Assembly: GCA_012511995.1 (NCBI GenBank)
Contig: JAAZFA010000441.1
Coordinates: 1 to 5,830 of the forward strand
DNA from: Thermoproteota archaeon
Lineage (GTDB): Archaea > Thermoproteota > Bathyarchaeia > Bathyarchaeales > Bathycorpusculaceae
Length of the DNA: 5,830 nucleotides
Direction: 5' to 3'
Part shown: one piece after another, positions 1-5,383 of the stretch
Position numbering within the stretch: the first letter of the stretch is position 1
Layout of the letters: each line of letters begins with the position of its first letter
Program-made: the position numbers and the translations under genes
The notes under the pieces: generated by a model
Database searches by the model: none
Told to the model about the DNA's origin: nothing
Seen by the model: the letters and a program-made list of their open reading frames with translations, nothing else

Positions 1-26
1 AGTGGCGTGAAGATTAACCTGCAAAC

Positions 27-37
27 TTTTTTCTTTT
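27..37 (+). terminator. T-rich tract, possible plus-strand terminator
   Basis: Six T, one C, then four T lie on the plus strand just beyond and overlapping the stop codon of the minus-strand TrmB-like gene. Archaeal transcription often ends at oligo-T tracts without a hairpin. In this orientation the tract would serve a plus-strand gene lying to the left of the window, which cannot be seen. For the TrmB-like gene the transcript here would be A-rich, so it is not that gene's terminator. Bases 1-35 hold no other supported feature. Confidence 0.2.
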
Positions 38-791
38 ATACAGTTTTTGAGGAATCCCAGAGGAATTGGAAGTATTCTCGTGCAAAACCAACTAATCCGA
101 TGTGGTTACTCCAAATGACAAGTGAGGGTTTATCTTCTCCCAAGAACAGCATGGCTTCTTTACCATCAGTGATGATACCGCCTCCAAACATGTGACCGCG
201 GACTCGTAATTCGCCTAAGGCGCTGAATCTTTTTATGAATTCCCAATCTTTCTTTTTTCCCGCTGCCATAAACTTGACATGTACACTTTTTTTTAGGCTG
301 CTTCCACTTAGCAGTGGTTCAGCTAACGCTATTACGGGTTTGGCAAATTCGGGTGCTGCAACAACGATTTCGATGGATGCTTTTTTGAGGACATCTTCGA
401 GTTTATTTAGTACAGCCTGTTGACCGCGGAGTATTATCATTTCTGGACGTTCGAATAATTCACGTTTTTCGTAGAGCGGTTGGAGCGTTTGAGATATGTC
501 GTTTTCTAGGTTAGTATATTTGTCTTCGATACGTAGTTTTGTTAATCGAGTTGCTTCTAAGGGTGGAACTGGATAGTATTTGAAAGGGCGACTCTCGCTA
601 CTTCTAATCCAACCTTTGTCTTTTAGTGAGTTGAGAACTTCATACATTTTGCTATAGGGTACGTTAGCTTGCTCGCTAACTTCCATAGCTGTCATTTGTC
701 CGCAGCTAAGCAGGACTAAGTATGATTCTATCTCGTAGGCGCTTAAGCCCATTTCCCGTAGTGCTGTACGAGTTTTATCATCTGTTATCAT
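36..791 (-). CDS. TrmB-family transcriptional regulator
   Basis: A 251-residue DNA-binding regulator. An N-terminal winged helix-turn-helix (about residues 8-80) begins with the typical MGLSAYEIESYLVLL helix and has a recognition helix around VPYSKMYEVLNSLKDKGW. A polar helical linker follows (about 85-110), then a phospholipase-D-like/TrmB effector domain (about 117-245). Conserved-looking effector motifs are EIVVAAPEF, GGGIITDGKEAMLFLGE and the terminal IWSNHIGLVGFAREYFQFLW, the usual end of TrmB proteins. In characterised TrmB proteins this domain binds sugars; the ligand here is unknown. I chose the ATG at 791 because AAGGGG (798-803) precedes it by 6 bases; an in-frame GTG at 809 would add six residues (MIKGKN) but would overlap GGTGAT. 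The gene is divergent from tes with a short shared spacer, so control of itself and tes is likely (inference). Length is normal for the family and nothing looks broken. Confidence 0.88.
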   Translation of the reverse strand: MITDDKTRTALREMGLSAYEIESYLVLLSCGQMTAMEVSEQANVPYSKMYEVLNSLKDKGWIRSSESRPFKYYPVPPLEATRLTKLRIEDKYTNLENDISQTLQPLYEKRELFERPEMIILRGQQAVLNKLEDVLKKASIEIVVAAPEFAKPVIALAEPLLSGSSLKKSVHVKFMAAGKKKDWEFIKRFSALGELRVRGHMFGGGIITDGKEAMLFLGEDKPSLVIWSNHIGLVGFAREYFQFLWDSSKTV

Positions 792-797
792 GTTTTT

Positions 798-803
798 CCC
801 CTT
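798..803 (-). promoter_or_regulatory. Shine-Dalgarno site that decides the TrmB-like start
   Basis: AAGGGG read on the minus strand lies 6 bases before the ATG at 791. This favours that ATG over the in-frame GTG at 809. GGTGAT (805-810, minus) also resembles the archaeal anti-anti-Shine-Dalgarno, but it would be far (13 bases) from the ATG and overlaps the GTG. Confidence 0.5.
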
Positions 804-810
804 AATCACC

Positions 811-830
811 GTAGGAAACAGTTGGAAACA
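811..830. repeat. 10-bp tandem direct repeat, candidate operator
   Basis: GTAGGAAACA is followed directly by GTTGGAAACA, two copies differing at one base. The 10-bp period puts both GGAAACA cores on the same DNA face. They lie in the spacer between the divergent TrmB-like and tes starts, downstream of the likely TATA region of the regulator and upstream of that of tes. In archaea, sites downstream of TATA usually repress and sites upstream of BRE usually activate, so autorepression with tes activation is a reasonable inference. The repeat is seen directly; its role is not shown. Confidence 0.45.
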
Positions 831-838
831 TTATTATC
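829..838. promoter_or_regulatory. AT-rich TATA-like core of the divergent spacer
   Basis: ACATTATTAT on the plus strand, GATAATAATG-like on the minus. A start site about 25 bases downstream would be near 860 for tes (leader near 30 bases) and near 808 for the TrmB-like gene (leader under 20 bases). One AT core could thus serve both directions. The match to the archaeal TATA consensus is only fair. Confidence 0.3.
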
Positions 839-891
839 GTAACTTTGCTCTTAAGCACTTCGTAACGCTCACATGTTAGAAGGCAAAAGTA

Positions 892-2382
892 ATGCAAGAT
901 ATTAAAAACACAAAGAGTCTTTGCCCTGAATGTCTAAAGGTAATCGATGCAACCATTTTCGAAGATGATGGGAAGGTCTTTATTAAAAAAACATGCAATG
1001 AACATGGGCAATATAACGAATTATATTGGTCGAATTATGAGCAGTATGTTCGTGCAGAAAAGTTCCGTTTTGAAGGAGATGGTCTTGCAAATCCTCGTAC
1101 AGAAAAAAAACAGGGGTGCCCTTATGATTGCGGTATTTGCCCTGAACATAAGAGTCATACTGCTCTTGCCATCATCGATATAACTAATCGCTGTAACCTC
1201 AAATGTCCTGTTTGCTTTGCTAATGCCACTGCGGCTGGATATGTGTATGAACCTACTGCTGAACAAGTTACGGGGATGCTTGAGAACTTGTATAGCAATA
1301 AACCGGTTTCTGCAACTGCATTGCAATTCAGCGGTGGAGAGCCAACCATTAGAGAGGAGTTATTTGATTTCATTAAAAAGGCTAAAGAAATTGGTTTCAA
1401 ACATGTTGAAGTGAACACAAACGGTGTACGTTTAGCCAATGACCCTCAGTACGCTAAGAAGCTAAAGGAAACTGGCTTGAGTACTGTATATTTGCAATTT
1501 GATGGATTAACATCTGAAGTTTACCAATTTATTCGCGGTTTAGATTTGCTTGAAACTAAAATGAAAGCGCTTGAAAATCTTCGTGCTGCCGGCTATAATA
1601 GTGTAGTGTTAGTTATCACGTTAGTTAAAGGGGTTAATGACCATCAATTGGGTGACATCATAAAGTTCGCTGCTAAAAACTCTGATTTGATTCGTTGTGT
1701 TAATGTACAGCCTGTCAGTCTCTGCGGTAGGCTTCCTCAGCAAGAACGGGAAAACATGAGAATTACAATCACTGATTTCATGCAAGCCGTTGAGGACCAA
1801 ACACAGGGCGATATTAAAGTCAGCGACTTTTATCCTGTTCCAGTAGTAGTTCCTGTATCGAAAGCAGTTGGTGAACTCAAAGACAAACGTTATGTGGAAT
1901 TTACTGTGCATCCGCATTGTGGTATGGCCACTTTTGTCTTCATTGAAAACGGTAAAATAACTCCGATTACCCGATATGGTAATATCGAAAAGTTCGTTGG
2001 ATCACTTAAAAGCGTTTATGAAGATGCTTTGAAAGGGAATAAGAGTAAAGCAAAAATTCGCCTTGCAGGTTCAGTTCGTCATATTAAATTTAATTTCTTG
2101 CGCAAATATGTGCTTAAGGTTTTGATGGATGGTGATTATAAGGCTCTTGGAGACTTTGCACGTAGTGCATTGATGGTTTCTTCGATGCATTTTATGGATC
2201 CTTACAACTTTGATGTTGAACGGGTCCAACGTTGTGGTATTCATTATGCGACTCCTGATGGGCGAATCATACCTTTTTGTGCCATGAACTCTATTCACCG
2301 TTCTGAGGTAGAAAAGAAACTTGGAGTACCAATCAAAGAGTGGCAAAATAAACATAAGGTTGAAATAAGCCAGCCAGTCTAG
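892..2382 (+). CDS. tes: tetraether lipid synthase (radical SAM)
   Basis: A 496-residue radical SAM enzyme matching the Tes/GDGT-MAS family (MJ0619-like). In that family the enzyme forms carbon-carbon bonds between phytanyl chain ends of two archaeol-type lipids, giving membrane-spanning GDGT; it works at the membrane face. Visible motifs: an N-terminal C11-x2-C14 with C35/H38 (mononuclear metal-like site), a second cluster motif C76-x3-C80-x2-C83 (GCPYDCGICPEH), the radical SAM CNLKCPVC (C101, C105, C108), SAM-binding SGGEPT (147-152), NTNG (175-178) and C-terminal Cys 343, 448 and 463 that may bind another cluster. Published Tes structures carry three [4Fe-4S] clusters plus one rubredoxin-like iron, in line with this Cys richness. 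The ATG at 892 follows AGAAGG (878-883) by 8 bases. It is divergent from a TrmB-like regulator and leads rps25e by 34 bp. Related radical SAM paralogues acting on other lipids or cofactors (the family was once linked to pterin methylation) remain possible. Confidence 0.85.
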   Translation: MQDIKNTKSLCPECLKVIDATIFEDDGKVFIKKTCNEHGQYNELYWSNYEQYVRAEKFRFEGDGLANPRTEKKQGCPYDCGICPEHKSHTALAIIDITNRCNLKCPVCFANATAAGYVYEPTAEQVTGMLENLYSNKPVSATALQFSGGEPTIREELFDFIKKAKEIGFKHVEVNTNGVRLANDPQYAKKLKETGLSTVYLQFDGLTSEVYQFIRGLDLLETKMKALENLRAAGYNSVVLVITLVKGVNDHQLGDIIKFAAKNSDLIRCVNVQPVSLCGRLPQQERENMRITITDFMQAVEDQTQGDIKVSDFYPVPVVVPVSKAVGELKDKRYVEFTVHPHCGMATFVFIENGKITPITRYGNIEKFVGSLKSVYEDALKGNKSKAKIRLAGSVRHIKFNFLRKYVLKVLMDGDYKALGDFARSALMVSSMHFMDPYNFDVERVQRCGIHYATPDGRIIPFCAMNSIHRSEVEKKLGVPIKEWQNKHKVEISQPV

Positions 2383-2405
2383 ATGTTGGAATTAAAATAT
2401 TTGGC

Positions 2406-2412
2406 AAGGTGA
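2406..2412 (+). promoter_or_regulatory. strong Shine-Dalgarno of rps25e
   Basis: AAGGTGA lies 4 bases before the ATG at 2417 and matches the archaeal consensus GGAGGTGA well. This is the best ribosome binding site in the window, as expected for a highly expressed ribosomal protein. It also argues against a leaderless message here. Confidence 0.7.
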
Positions 2413-2416
2413 AAAC

Positions 2417-2737
2417 ATGGGTGGAAAAAAGAAGCTTGGCATAAAGCAGATGGAAAAGCAGCAAACAAGCAAGGCAGCAAGCGATAAAGTAAAGGAAAAG
2501 AAGGCAGCTCTGCCACAGAAGAAAACTACGATTAGTATTATACCTCCAGACGCAAAAGACCAAAAGGTTGTGGCTGAAGTTAAAAAGATGGGTGTTCTAA
2601 CGCCTTACACGGTTGCAACTCGTTATGGTATACGTATGAGTGTAGCTAAAGATTTCTTAGAACAGTTAGAAACAAACGGTGCAATACAGCAAGTCTCAGG
2701 TAGTCATAATCTCAAAATTTACAAAGCAGAAGCATAA
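2417..2737 (+). CDS. rps25e: 30S ribosomal protein eS25 (S25e)
   Basis: A 106-residue small-subunit ribosomal protein shared by eukaryotes and part of the archaea. Residues 1-36 form a Lys/Gln/Ala-rich tail (MGGKKKLGIKQMEKQQ...) expected to be disordered and rRNA-contacting. Residues about 45-104 form the winged-helix domain with the signature LTPYTVATRYGIRMSVAK, then DFLEQLETNGAI, and a wing ending HNLKIY. Length fits archaeal members. It lies 34 bp after tes on the same strand and may be read with it, or from its own promoter: AATTAAAATAT upstream is too close to the ATG to fit a message that includes the Shine-Dalgarno. The family is generally absent from Euryarchaeota, which makes this gene the best taxonomic marker in the window. 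Confidence 0.92.
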   Translation: MGGKKKLGIKQMEKQQTSKAASDKVKEKKAALPQKKTTISIIPPDAKDQKVVAEVKKMGVLTPYTVATRYGIRMSVAKDFLEQLETNGAIQQVSGSHNLKIYKAEA

Positions 2738-2753
2738 GACTACTTCCTAACTA

Positions 2754-2779
2754 CTTTTATTCAACCGTGCTCTTTCTAT
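2754..2779 (+). terminator. pyrimidine-rich spacer after rps25e
   Basis: The 59-bp gap after rps25e is T-rich (CTTTTATTC, then CTCTTTCTATTATA). Such tracts can act as weak archaeal terminators, but no hairpin is seen and the next gene starts shortly afterwards, so read-through is equally likely. Confidence 0.2.
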
Positions 2780-2781
2780 TA

Positions 2782-2787
2782 TAGGAG
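2782..2787 (+). promoter_or_regulatory. Shine-Dalgarno supporting a TTG start
   Basis: TAGGAG lies 9 bases before the TTG at 2797. No ATG is available nearby upstream in frame, and the encoded protein begins with a motif-like GFPERVYTG right after the TTG, so this site fixes the start. Confidence 0.5.
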
Positions 2788-2796
2788 TTTATACGT

Positions 2797-3270
2797 TTGG
2801 GTTTCCCAGAAAGAGTATATACTGGTAAAGAGCTTAATGCTGCAAAATCCCTCGTCGACCAAGGTTATAGGCATCAGTTAACTGTAGATGGTAAACCTGA
2901 ATTTATCCAAAAGGTTGAAAAAGCTATTGAATACATTAAAACTGCAGGTTACTATGATTATCTTCAAACTTACATAAAATTTATAACTGAAATTGACGGT
3001 ATGACGCAGCTTCGGCAATCTGAGGTGGCGATTTGGGCAAACAAATTTGCTGTTGGTAATCCAGTGGATGCTGCCAGCTTATTCATACAGAAAGCCTATA
3101 GTATGCAAGAGTATCTAGAGGGAAAACTTTACTATGGTGGTGCGGCTGAAAAGCGCTCAATTGCTAAACGTATAGAGTTTCTACAGACGTTAAAAGAGAA
3201 AACAACAGATGAGAGTGTGAAAGAAGAATGTGCGCGCTTGCTTGGTTTATGGCATGATAGTTCTCTCTAA
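2797..3270 (+). CDS. conserved-looking helical protein, function unknown
   Basis: A 157-residue soluble protein with a TTG start supported by TAGGAG at 2782-2787. I do not recognise a named family, though the sequence feels like a conserved hypothetical of TACK archaea (memory, unchecked). It appears mostly alpha-helical: helices around 10-23, 34-50, 51-66 (AGYYDYLQTYIKFITEI), 70-84, 89-110 (PVDAASLFIQKAYSMQEYLEGK), 116-136 and 138-152. The most motif-like part is LYYGGAAEKRSIAKRIEFL (111-129). There is no signal peptide, no membrane segment and no Cys-based metal site (one Cys, 145). It follows rps25e by 59 bp on the same strand, which hints at a translation or RNA-related role by context only. 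It ends 7 bp from the stop of the convergent cyclophilin-like gene. Confidence 0.75.
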   Translation: MGFPERVYTGKELNAAKSLVDQGYRHQLTVDGKPEFIQKVEKAIEYIKTAGYYDYLQTYIKFITEIDGMTQLRQSEVAIWANKFAVGNPVDAASLFIQKAYSMQEYLEGKLYYGGAAEKRSIAKRIEFLQTLKEKTTDESVKEECARLLGLWHDSSL

Positions 3271-3277
3271 TTGTTAT

Positions 3278-3664
3278 TTATGCTTGGGCAAGTACCACTT
3301 TTATTGTCGATCCGCTTTTTACCTGTTTGAAGAGGTCTATGTTGGTTGTTATTTTTCCAAGAATACTTACCGGGCTGTAGGGCTGTGATTTTCCATAGAA
3401 TACGCATAGGGCGCTGCTCATAGGCCAATAGGCGATTGTGCCTTCTTCGACTGTGGCTTTAGCTTTTTCTTCACCCATTTTTAGGGGAATTTCAAAGTAG
3501 ACTTCTTCCTTCCATACGGCTGCTCTACCTTCGATGGGCAACCGACGGACGATGGTATCTATAGTTCTTGGTGCAAGGAATCTTACTAGTTCGCCTTCTG
3601 CTTCACCTAAACTTTCTATGATGAATTTTATTTTAATGCGAGAGATGTCTTCATTGTTACTCAT
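3278..3664 (-). CDS. cyclophilin-like domain protein (TM1367/COG2164 type)
   Basis: A 128-residue small beta-barrel protein of the archaeal/bacterial cyclophilin-like family (Pfam Cyclophil_like as I recall it). Diagnostic stretches are ELVRFLAPRTIDTIVRRLP (25-43), AAVWKEEVYFEIP (48-60), the strongly conserved GTIAYWPMSSALCVFYG (75-91), SPVSILGKI (98-106) and a closing VKSGSTIKVV. The fold resembles cyclophilin A, but peptidyl-prolyl isomerase activity has not been established for this family, so biochemical role is open; it should be cytoplasmic. The ATG at 3664 has only a weak GGGG 11 bases upstream. Its 3' end faces the unknown 157-residue gene with a 7-bp gap. It lies 99 bp downstream of the aminotransferase gene on the same strand, far enough to have its own promoter. 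Confidence 0.85.
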   Translation of the reverse strand: MSNNEDISRIKIKFIIESLGEAEGELVRFLAPRTIDTIVRRLPIEGRAAVWKEEVYFEIPLKMGEEKAKATVEEGTIAYWPMSSALCVFYGKSQPYSPVSILGKITTNIDLFKQVKSGSTIKVVLAQA

Positions 3665-3710
3665 TTCAATTCATACCCCATAAAATAGCCTCTATGAATG
3701 CTGTAAATCT

Positions 3711-3738
3711 ATTACTATAATGTGAATGTGTAATTTAA
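3711..3738 (-). promoter_or_regulatory. possible promoter of the cyclophilin-like gene
   Basis: In the 99-bp gap before this gene two TATA-like elements can be read on the minus strand: TTATAGTAAT (3711-3720) and TTAAATTA (3731-3738). They would give leaders of roughly 25 and 40 bases. Neither is strong, and co-transcription with the upstream aminotransferase is possible. Confidence 0.25.
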
Positions 3739-3763
3739 CTGTTATAGTCCCCACTCGAATATG

Positions 3764-4870
3764 TTACAATACGTTAAGTACTGTTTCACCTATGAAGGCT
3801 ATTTCTTCTTTATTGACTCCTGGGTGGACTGGAAGTGAAAAGACTTGTTTTGAGGCTTTTTCAGTTTCAGGTAGTGATGATGTTGCTCCATAGTTTTCGT
3901 AGTAGAAGGGCATGGTATGTATTGGATTAACATAGTATGCTTCAGCGCATATGCCCTTAGCTTTAAGGTCTTCTATAAGTTTGTTGCGTTGGATTTCAGT
4001 GGATTGTTTTAGTCTTGCTGTGTAGAGATACCAGCTGTGGTGTTGGGTTTCTGTTTCAAAGGGCAGATCTATTTTATCGGAGGTTTGGAGGATTTTTGTT
4101 AGTTGCTCTGCATTTTGGCGACGTTTTGCTATGAATGTGGGGAGCTTTCTCATTTGTACGATGCCAATGGCAGCTTCGAGTTCTGGCATGCGGTAATTGC
4201 TTCCAAGGATTTCGGAGGCGTATTTGGTTTTTTCACCGTGTGTTCGAATCATACGGAGAATTTCATTGGTTCTGTCATTGTTTGTTGTAATTACTCCGCC
4301 TTCCCCCGTCGTCATGTTCTTGCTAGCATAGAGGCTCCAGCATGCGGCGTCGGCGAATGTTCCTGCGGGTTTACCGGCATAGGTAGTTCCATGCGCTTGA
4401 GCAGCGTCGGAAACTAAACATAAGCCATGTTTATCTGCAATTTCCCGTAATGGTTTCATGTCGGCAGAGAAACCGTATAGGTCCACTGGCATGATCGCCT
4501 TTGTTTTTTTAGTAATAGCTTTTTCAACTGCTGTGGGTGAGAGTGTATATGTTCGTGGGTTGATATCAGTAAAAACTGGTTTTCCGCCTGCTAATACGAC
4601 AGCTTCGGCGGTGGCTACAAAACTGAAGCTGGGAACGATTACTTCGTCATCGCGTTTTACACCCAATGCCATGATTGCTGCATGTAGCGCTGCTGTGCCC
4701 GTATTAACTGCGACGGCATGTTTGACACCTGCGAATTCTGCAAACAGTTTTTCAAATTCAAGAACTTTAGGTCCTGCACCCAAAGCGTTAGTTATTGGTC
4801 CTTTACGCATTACTTCTATGACTGCTTGGACTTCTGCTTCGTCTGTTTGCGGTTTGTTAATCGGTATCAA
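3764..4870 (-). CDS. DegT/DnrJ/EryC1/StrS family PLP aminotransferase
   Basis: A 368-residue fold-type I PLP enzyme of the sugar aminotransferase family, which transfers an amino group (usually from glutamate) to a keto-sugar nucleotide for surface glycans or glycoproteins. Visible: NTGTAAL (56-62, cofactor phosphate region), SFSFVATA (81-88), MPVDLYG (127-133), SDAAQAHG (154-161, Asp155 and Gln158 near the pyridine ring), the catalytic Schiff-base Lys184 in SLYASKNMTTGEGG, NYRMPELEAAIG (225-236) and PIHTMPFYY (316-324). Length and all key residues are intact. The TTG at 4870 is chosen because the family normally begins MIPINKP and AAGAGG (4879-4884, minus) lies 8 bases upstream. No other sugar-nucleotide gene is in the window, so the substrate cannot be named. 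A TATA box at 4906-4915 suggests its own promoter. Confidence 0.9.
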   Translation of the reverse strand: MIPINKPQTDEAEVQAVIEVMRKGPITNALGAGPKVLEFEKLFAEFAGVKHAVAVNTGTAALHAAIMALGVKRDDEVIVPSFSFVATAEAVVLAGGKPVFTDINPRTYTLSPTAVEKAITKKTKAIMPVDLYGFSADMKPLREIADKHGLCLVSDAAQAHGTTYAGKPAGTFADAACWSLYASKNMTTGEGGVITTNNDRTNEILRMIRTHGEKTKYASEILGSNYRMPELEAAIGIVQMRKLPTFIAKRRQNAEQLTKILQTSDKIDLPFETETQHHSWYLYTARLKQSTEIQRNKLIEDLKAKGICAEAYYVNPIHTMPFYYENYGATSSLPETEKASKQVFSLPVHPGVNKEEIAFIGETVLNVL

Positions 4871-4878
4871 GATTTGAG

Positions 4879-4884
4879 CCTCTT
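4879..4884 (-). promoter_or_regulatory. Shine-Dalgarno supporting the aminotransferase TTG start
   Basis: AAGAGG on the minus strand lies 8 bases before the TTG at 4870. It supports translation from this rare start, which also agrees with the normal N-terminus of the family. Confidence 0.5.
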
Positions 4885-4905
4885 TGTAGACTAGAGTGAT
4901 GCTTC

Positions 4906-4915
4906 TATATTTTAA
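4906..4915 (-). promoter_or_regulatory. archaeal TATA box of the aminotransferase gene
   Basis: TTAAAATATA on the minus strand, preceded by a purine-rich GGCAAA that could be a BRE. Transcription would start near 4885, giving a leader of about 15 bases that just includes the ribosome binding site. It is the best TATA match in the window. Confidence 0.45.
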
Positions 4916-4936
4916 TTTGCCAAAATGATATTGCTC

Positions 4937-4946
4937 TTTTATAGTT
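4937..4946 (+). promoter_or_regulatory. possible relic promoter of the broken gene
   Basis: TTTTATAGTT on the plus strand would start transcription near 4967, about 30 bases before the ATG at 4997. A GAGG at 4985-4988 lies 8 bases before that ATG. Together they suggest that the disrupted gene once had, or still has, working start signals. Confidence 0.25.
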
Positions 4947-4996
4947 ACATACGCTAATTATTCTTAAATTATTTTTGATAGTTTGAGGTTAGAATA

Positions 4997-5374
4997 ATGG
5001 CGTTGGAGTTAATTGGTGAATTTAAAGGTAAAATACTGTATATCGCGTTCTTCCCAATAAATTGATGCAGGTATCTGGGCAAGGAAACGGTAAAATTCTT
5101 GGTGTTGACGCTTTTTTGGTGTCCATAAGTCTTGGTATTATGGAGAATGGGCTCTTTACAGGTGAAGTTTACTCTACCATGACAACTATGGCTGGTCAAA
5201 CAGTTAATATGAAAGTATATGCGGTTGGTGGTCCTTCTGATAATGGCGGTCTAAGCAGAGATGCATCAGTGCAAACGACGTCATCGGAAAATTTTTTGAG
5301 CGAGTTGTGTAACACTTTTGTATGAGTATCAGACGGACATGTCTGATAGTTGGGTTGGTAAAATTTGGCGTTGA
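4997..5374 (+). pseudogene. frameshifted small beta-rich protein gene (two shifts)
   Basis: Three segments in two frames read as one protein of about 125 residues. Segment 1 starts at ATG 4997 (GAGG 8 bases upstream): MALELIGEFKGKI. Near 5033-5035 a missing base moves the frame, giving TVYRVLPNKLMQVSGQGNG and onward from 5035 to TSSENFLSELCNTF before a TGA at 5323. An extra base (or two missing) near 5316-5320 returns to the first frame: YEYQTDMSDSWVGKIWR, ending with TGA at 5372. The joined reading resembles, from memory, a small archaeal hypothetical family with an RVL..., GxGKILGVD, YQTxS...L...FEYE and a closing KIWEWK; here KIWR then TGA where a Trp codon may have stood. Function of that family is unknown to me. 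Without the repair, segment 1 stops after 22 codons, and the 87-codon middle part has only a TTG/ATG with no ribosome binding site. Genuine decay, assembly error or recoding are all possible. Confidence 0.6.
5327..5348. repeat. 8-bp perfect inverted repeat
   Basis: TATCAGAC, a 6-base spacer GGACAT, then GTCTGATA. It could form a hairpin with an 8-bp stem; the right half also contributes to a nested palindrome GACATGTC (5336-5343). It falls in the last segment of the broken gene and 36 bp before the stop of the convergent kinase gene. No T-run follows on either strand, so a bacterial-type terminator is unlikely. Confidence 0.4.
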
Positions 5375-5383
5375 AAAATAGCG

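Noticed and set aside
7..423. Plus-strand open frames across the TrmB-like gene
   Set aside because: They lie opposite a clear coding sequence, have no recognisable motifs and carry Ser/Pro-rich shadow composition.
804..809. GTG at 807-809 as start of the TrmB-like gene, giving 257 residues
   Set aside because: The ATG at 791 has AAGGGG at a good distance, and the extra MIKGKN adds nothing family-like. The GTG cannot be fully excluded.
1021..2355. Minus-strand and alternate-frame open frames inside tes
   Set aside because: All are covered by the motif-rich Tes frame and show no domain or ribosome binding site of their own.
2391..2401. AATTAAAATAT as the TATA box of rps25e
   Set aside because: A start 25 bases downstream would fall at or after the ATG and exclude the strong AAGGTGA site, so it does not fit.
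2333..2563. Minus-strand 76-codon frame across the tes/rps25e junction
   Set aside because: Hydrophobic-looking because it is antisense to the Lys-rich eS25 tail; it overlaps two well-supported genes.
4103..4877. Plus-strand open frames of 104 and 139 codons across the aminotransferase gene
   Set aside because: They are antisense shadows of an intact aminotransferase with all catalytic residues.
4969..5199. Minus-strand 76-codon frame over the broken gene
   Set aside because: No ribosome binding site, no motif, and the plus-strand reading explains the region better.
5062..5325. Stand-alone 87-residue gene starting at TTG/ATG 5062-5067
   Set aside because: No Shine-Dalgarno precedes it, the frame continues upstream with protein-like residues, and it joins meaningfully to segments on both sides by two small shifts.
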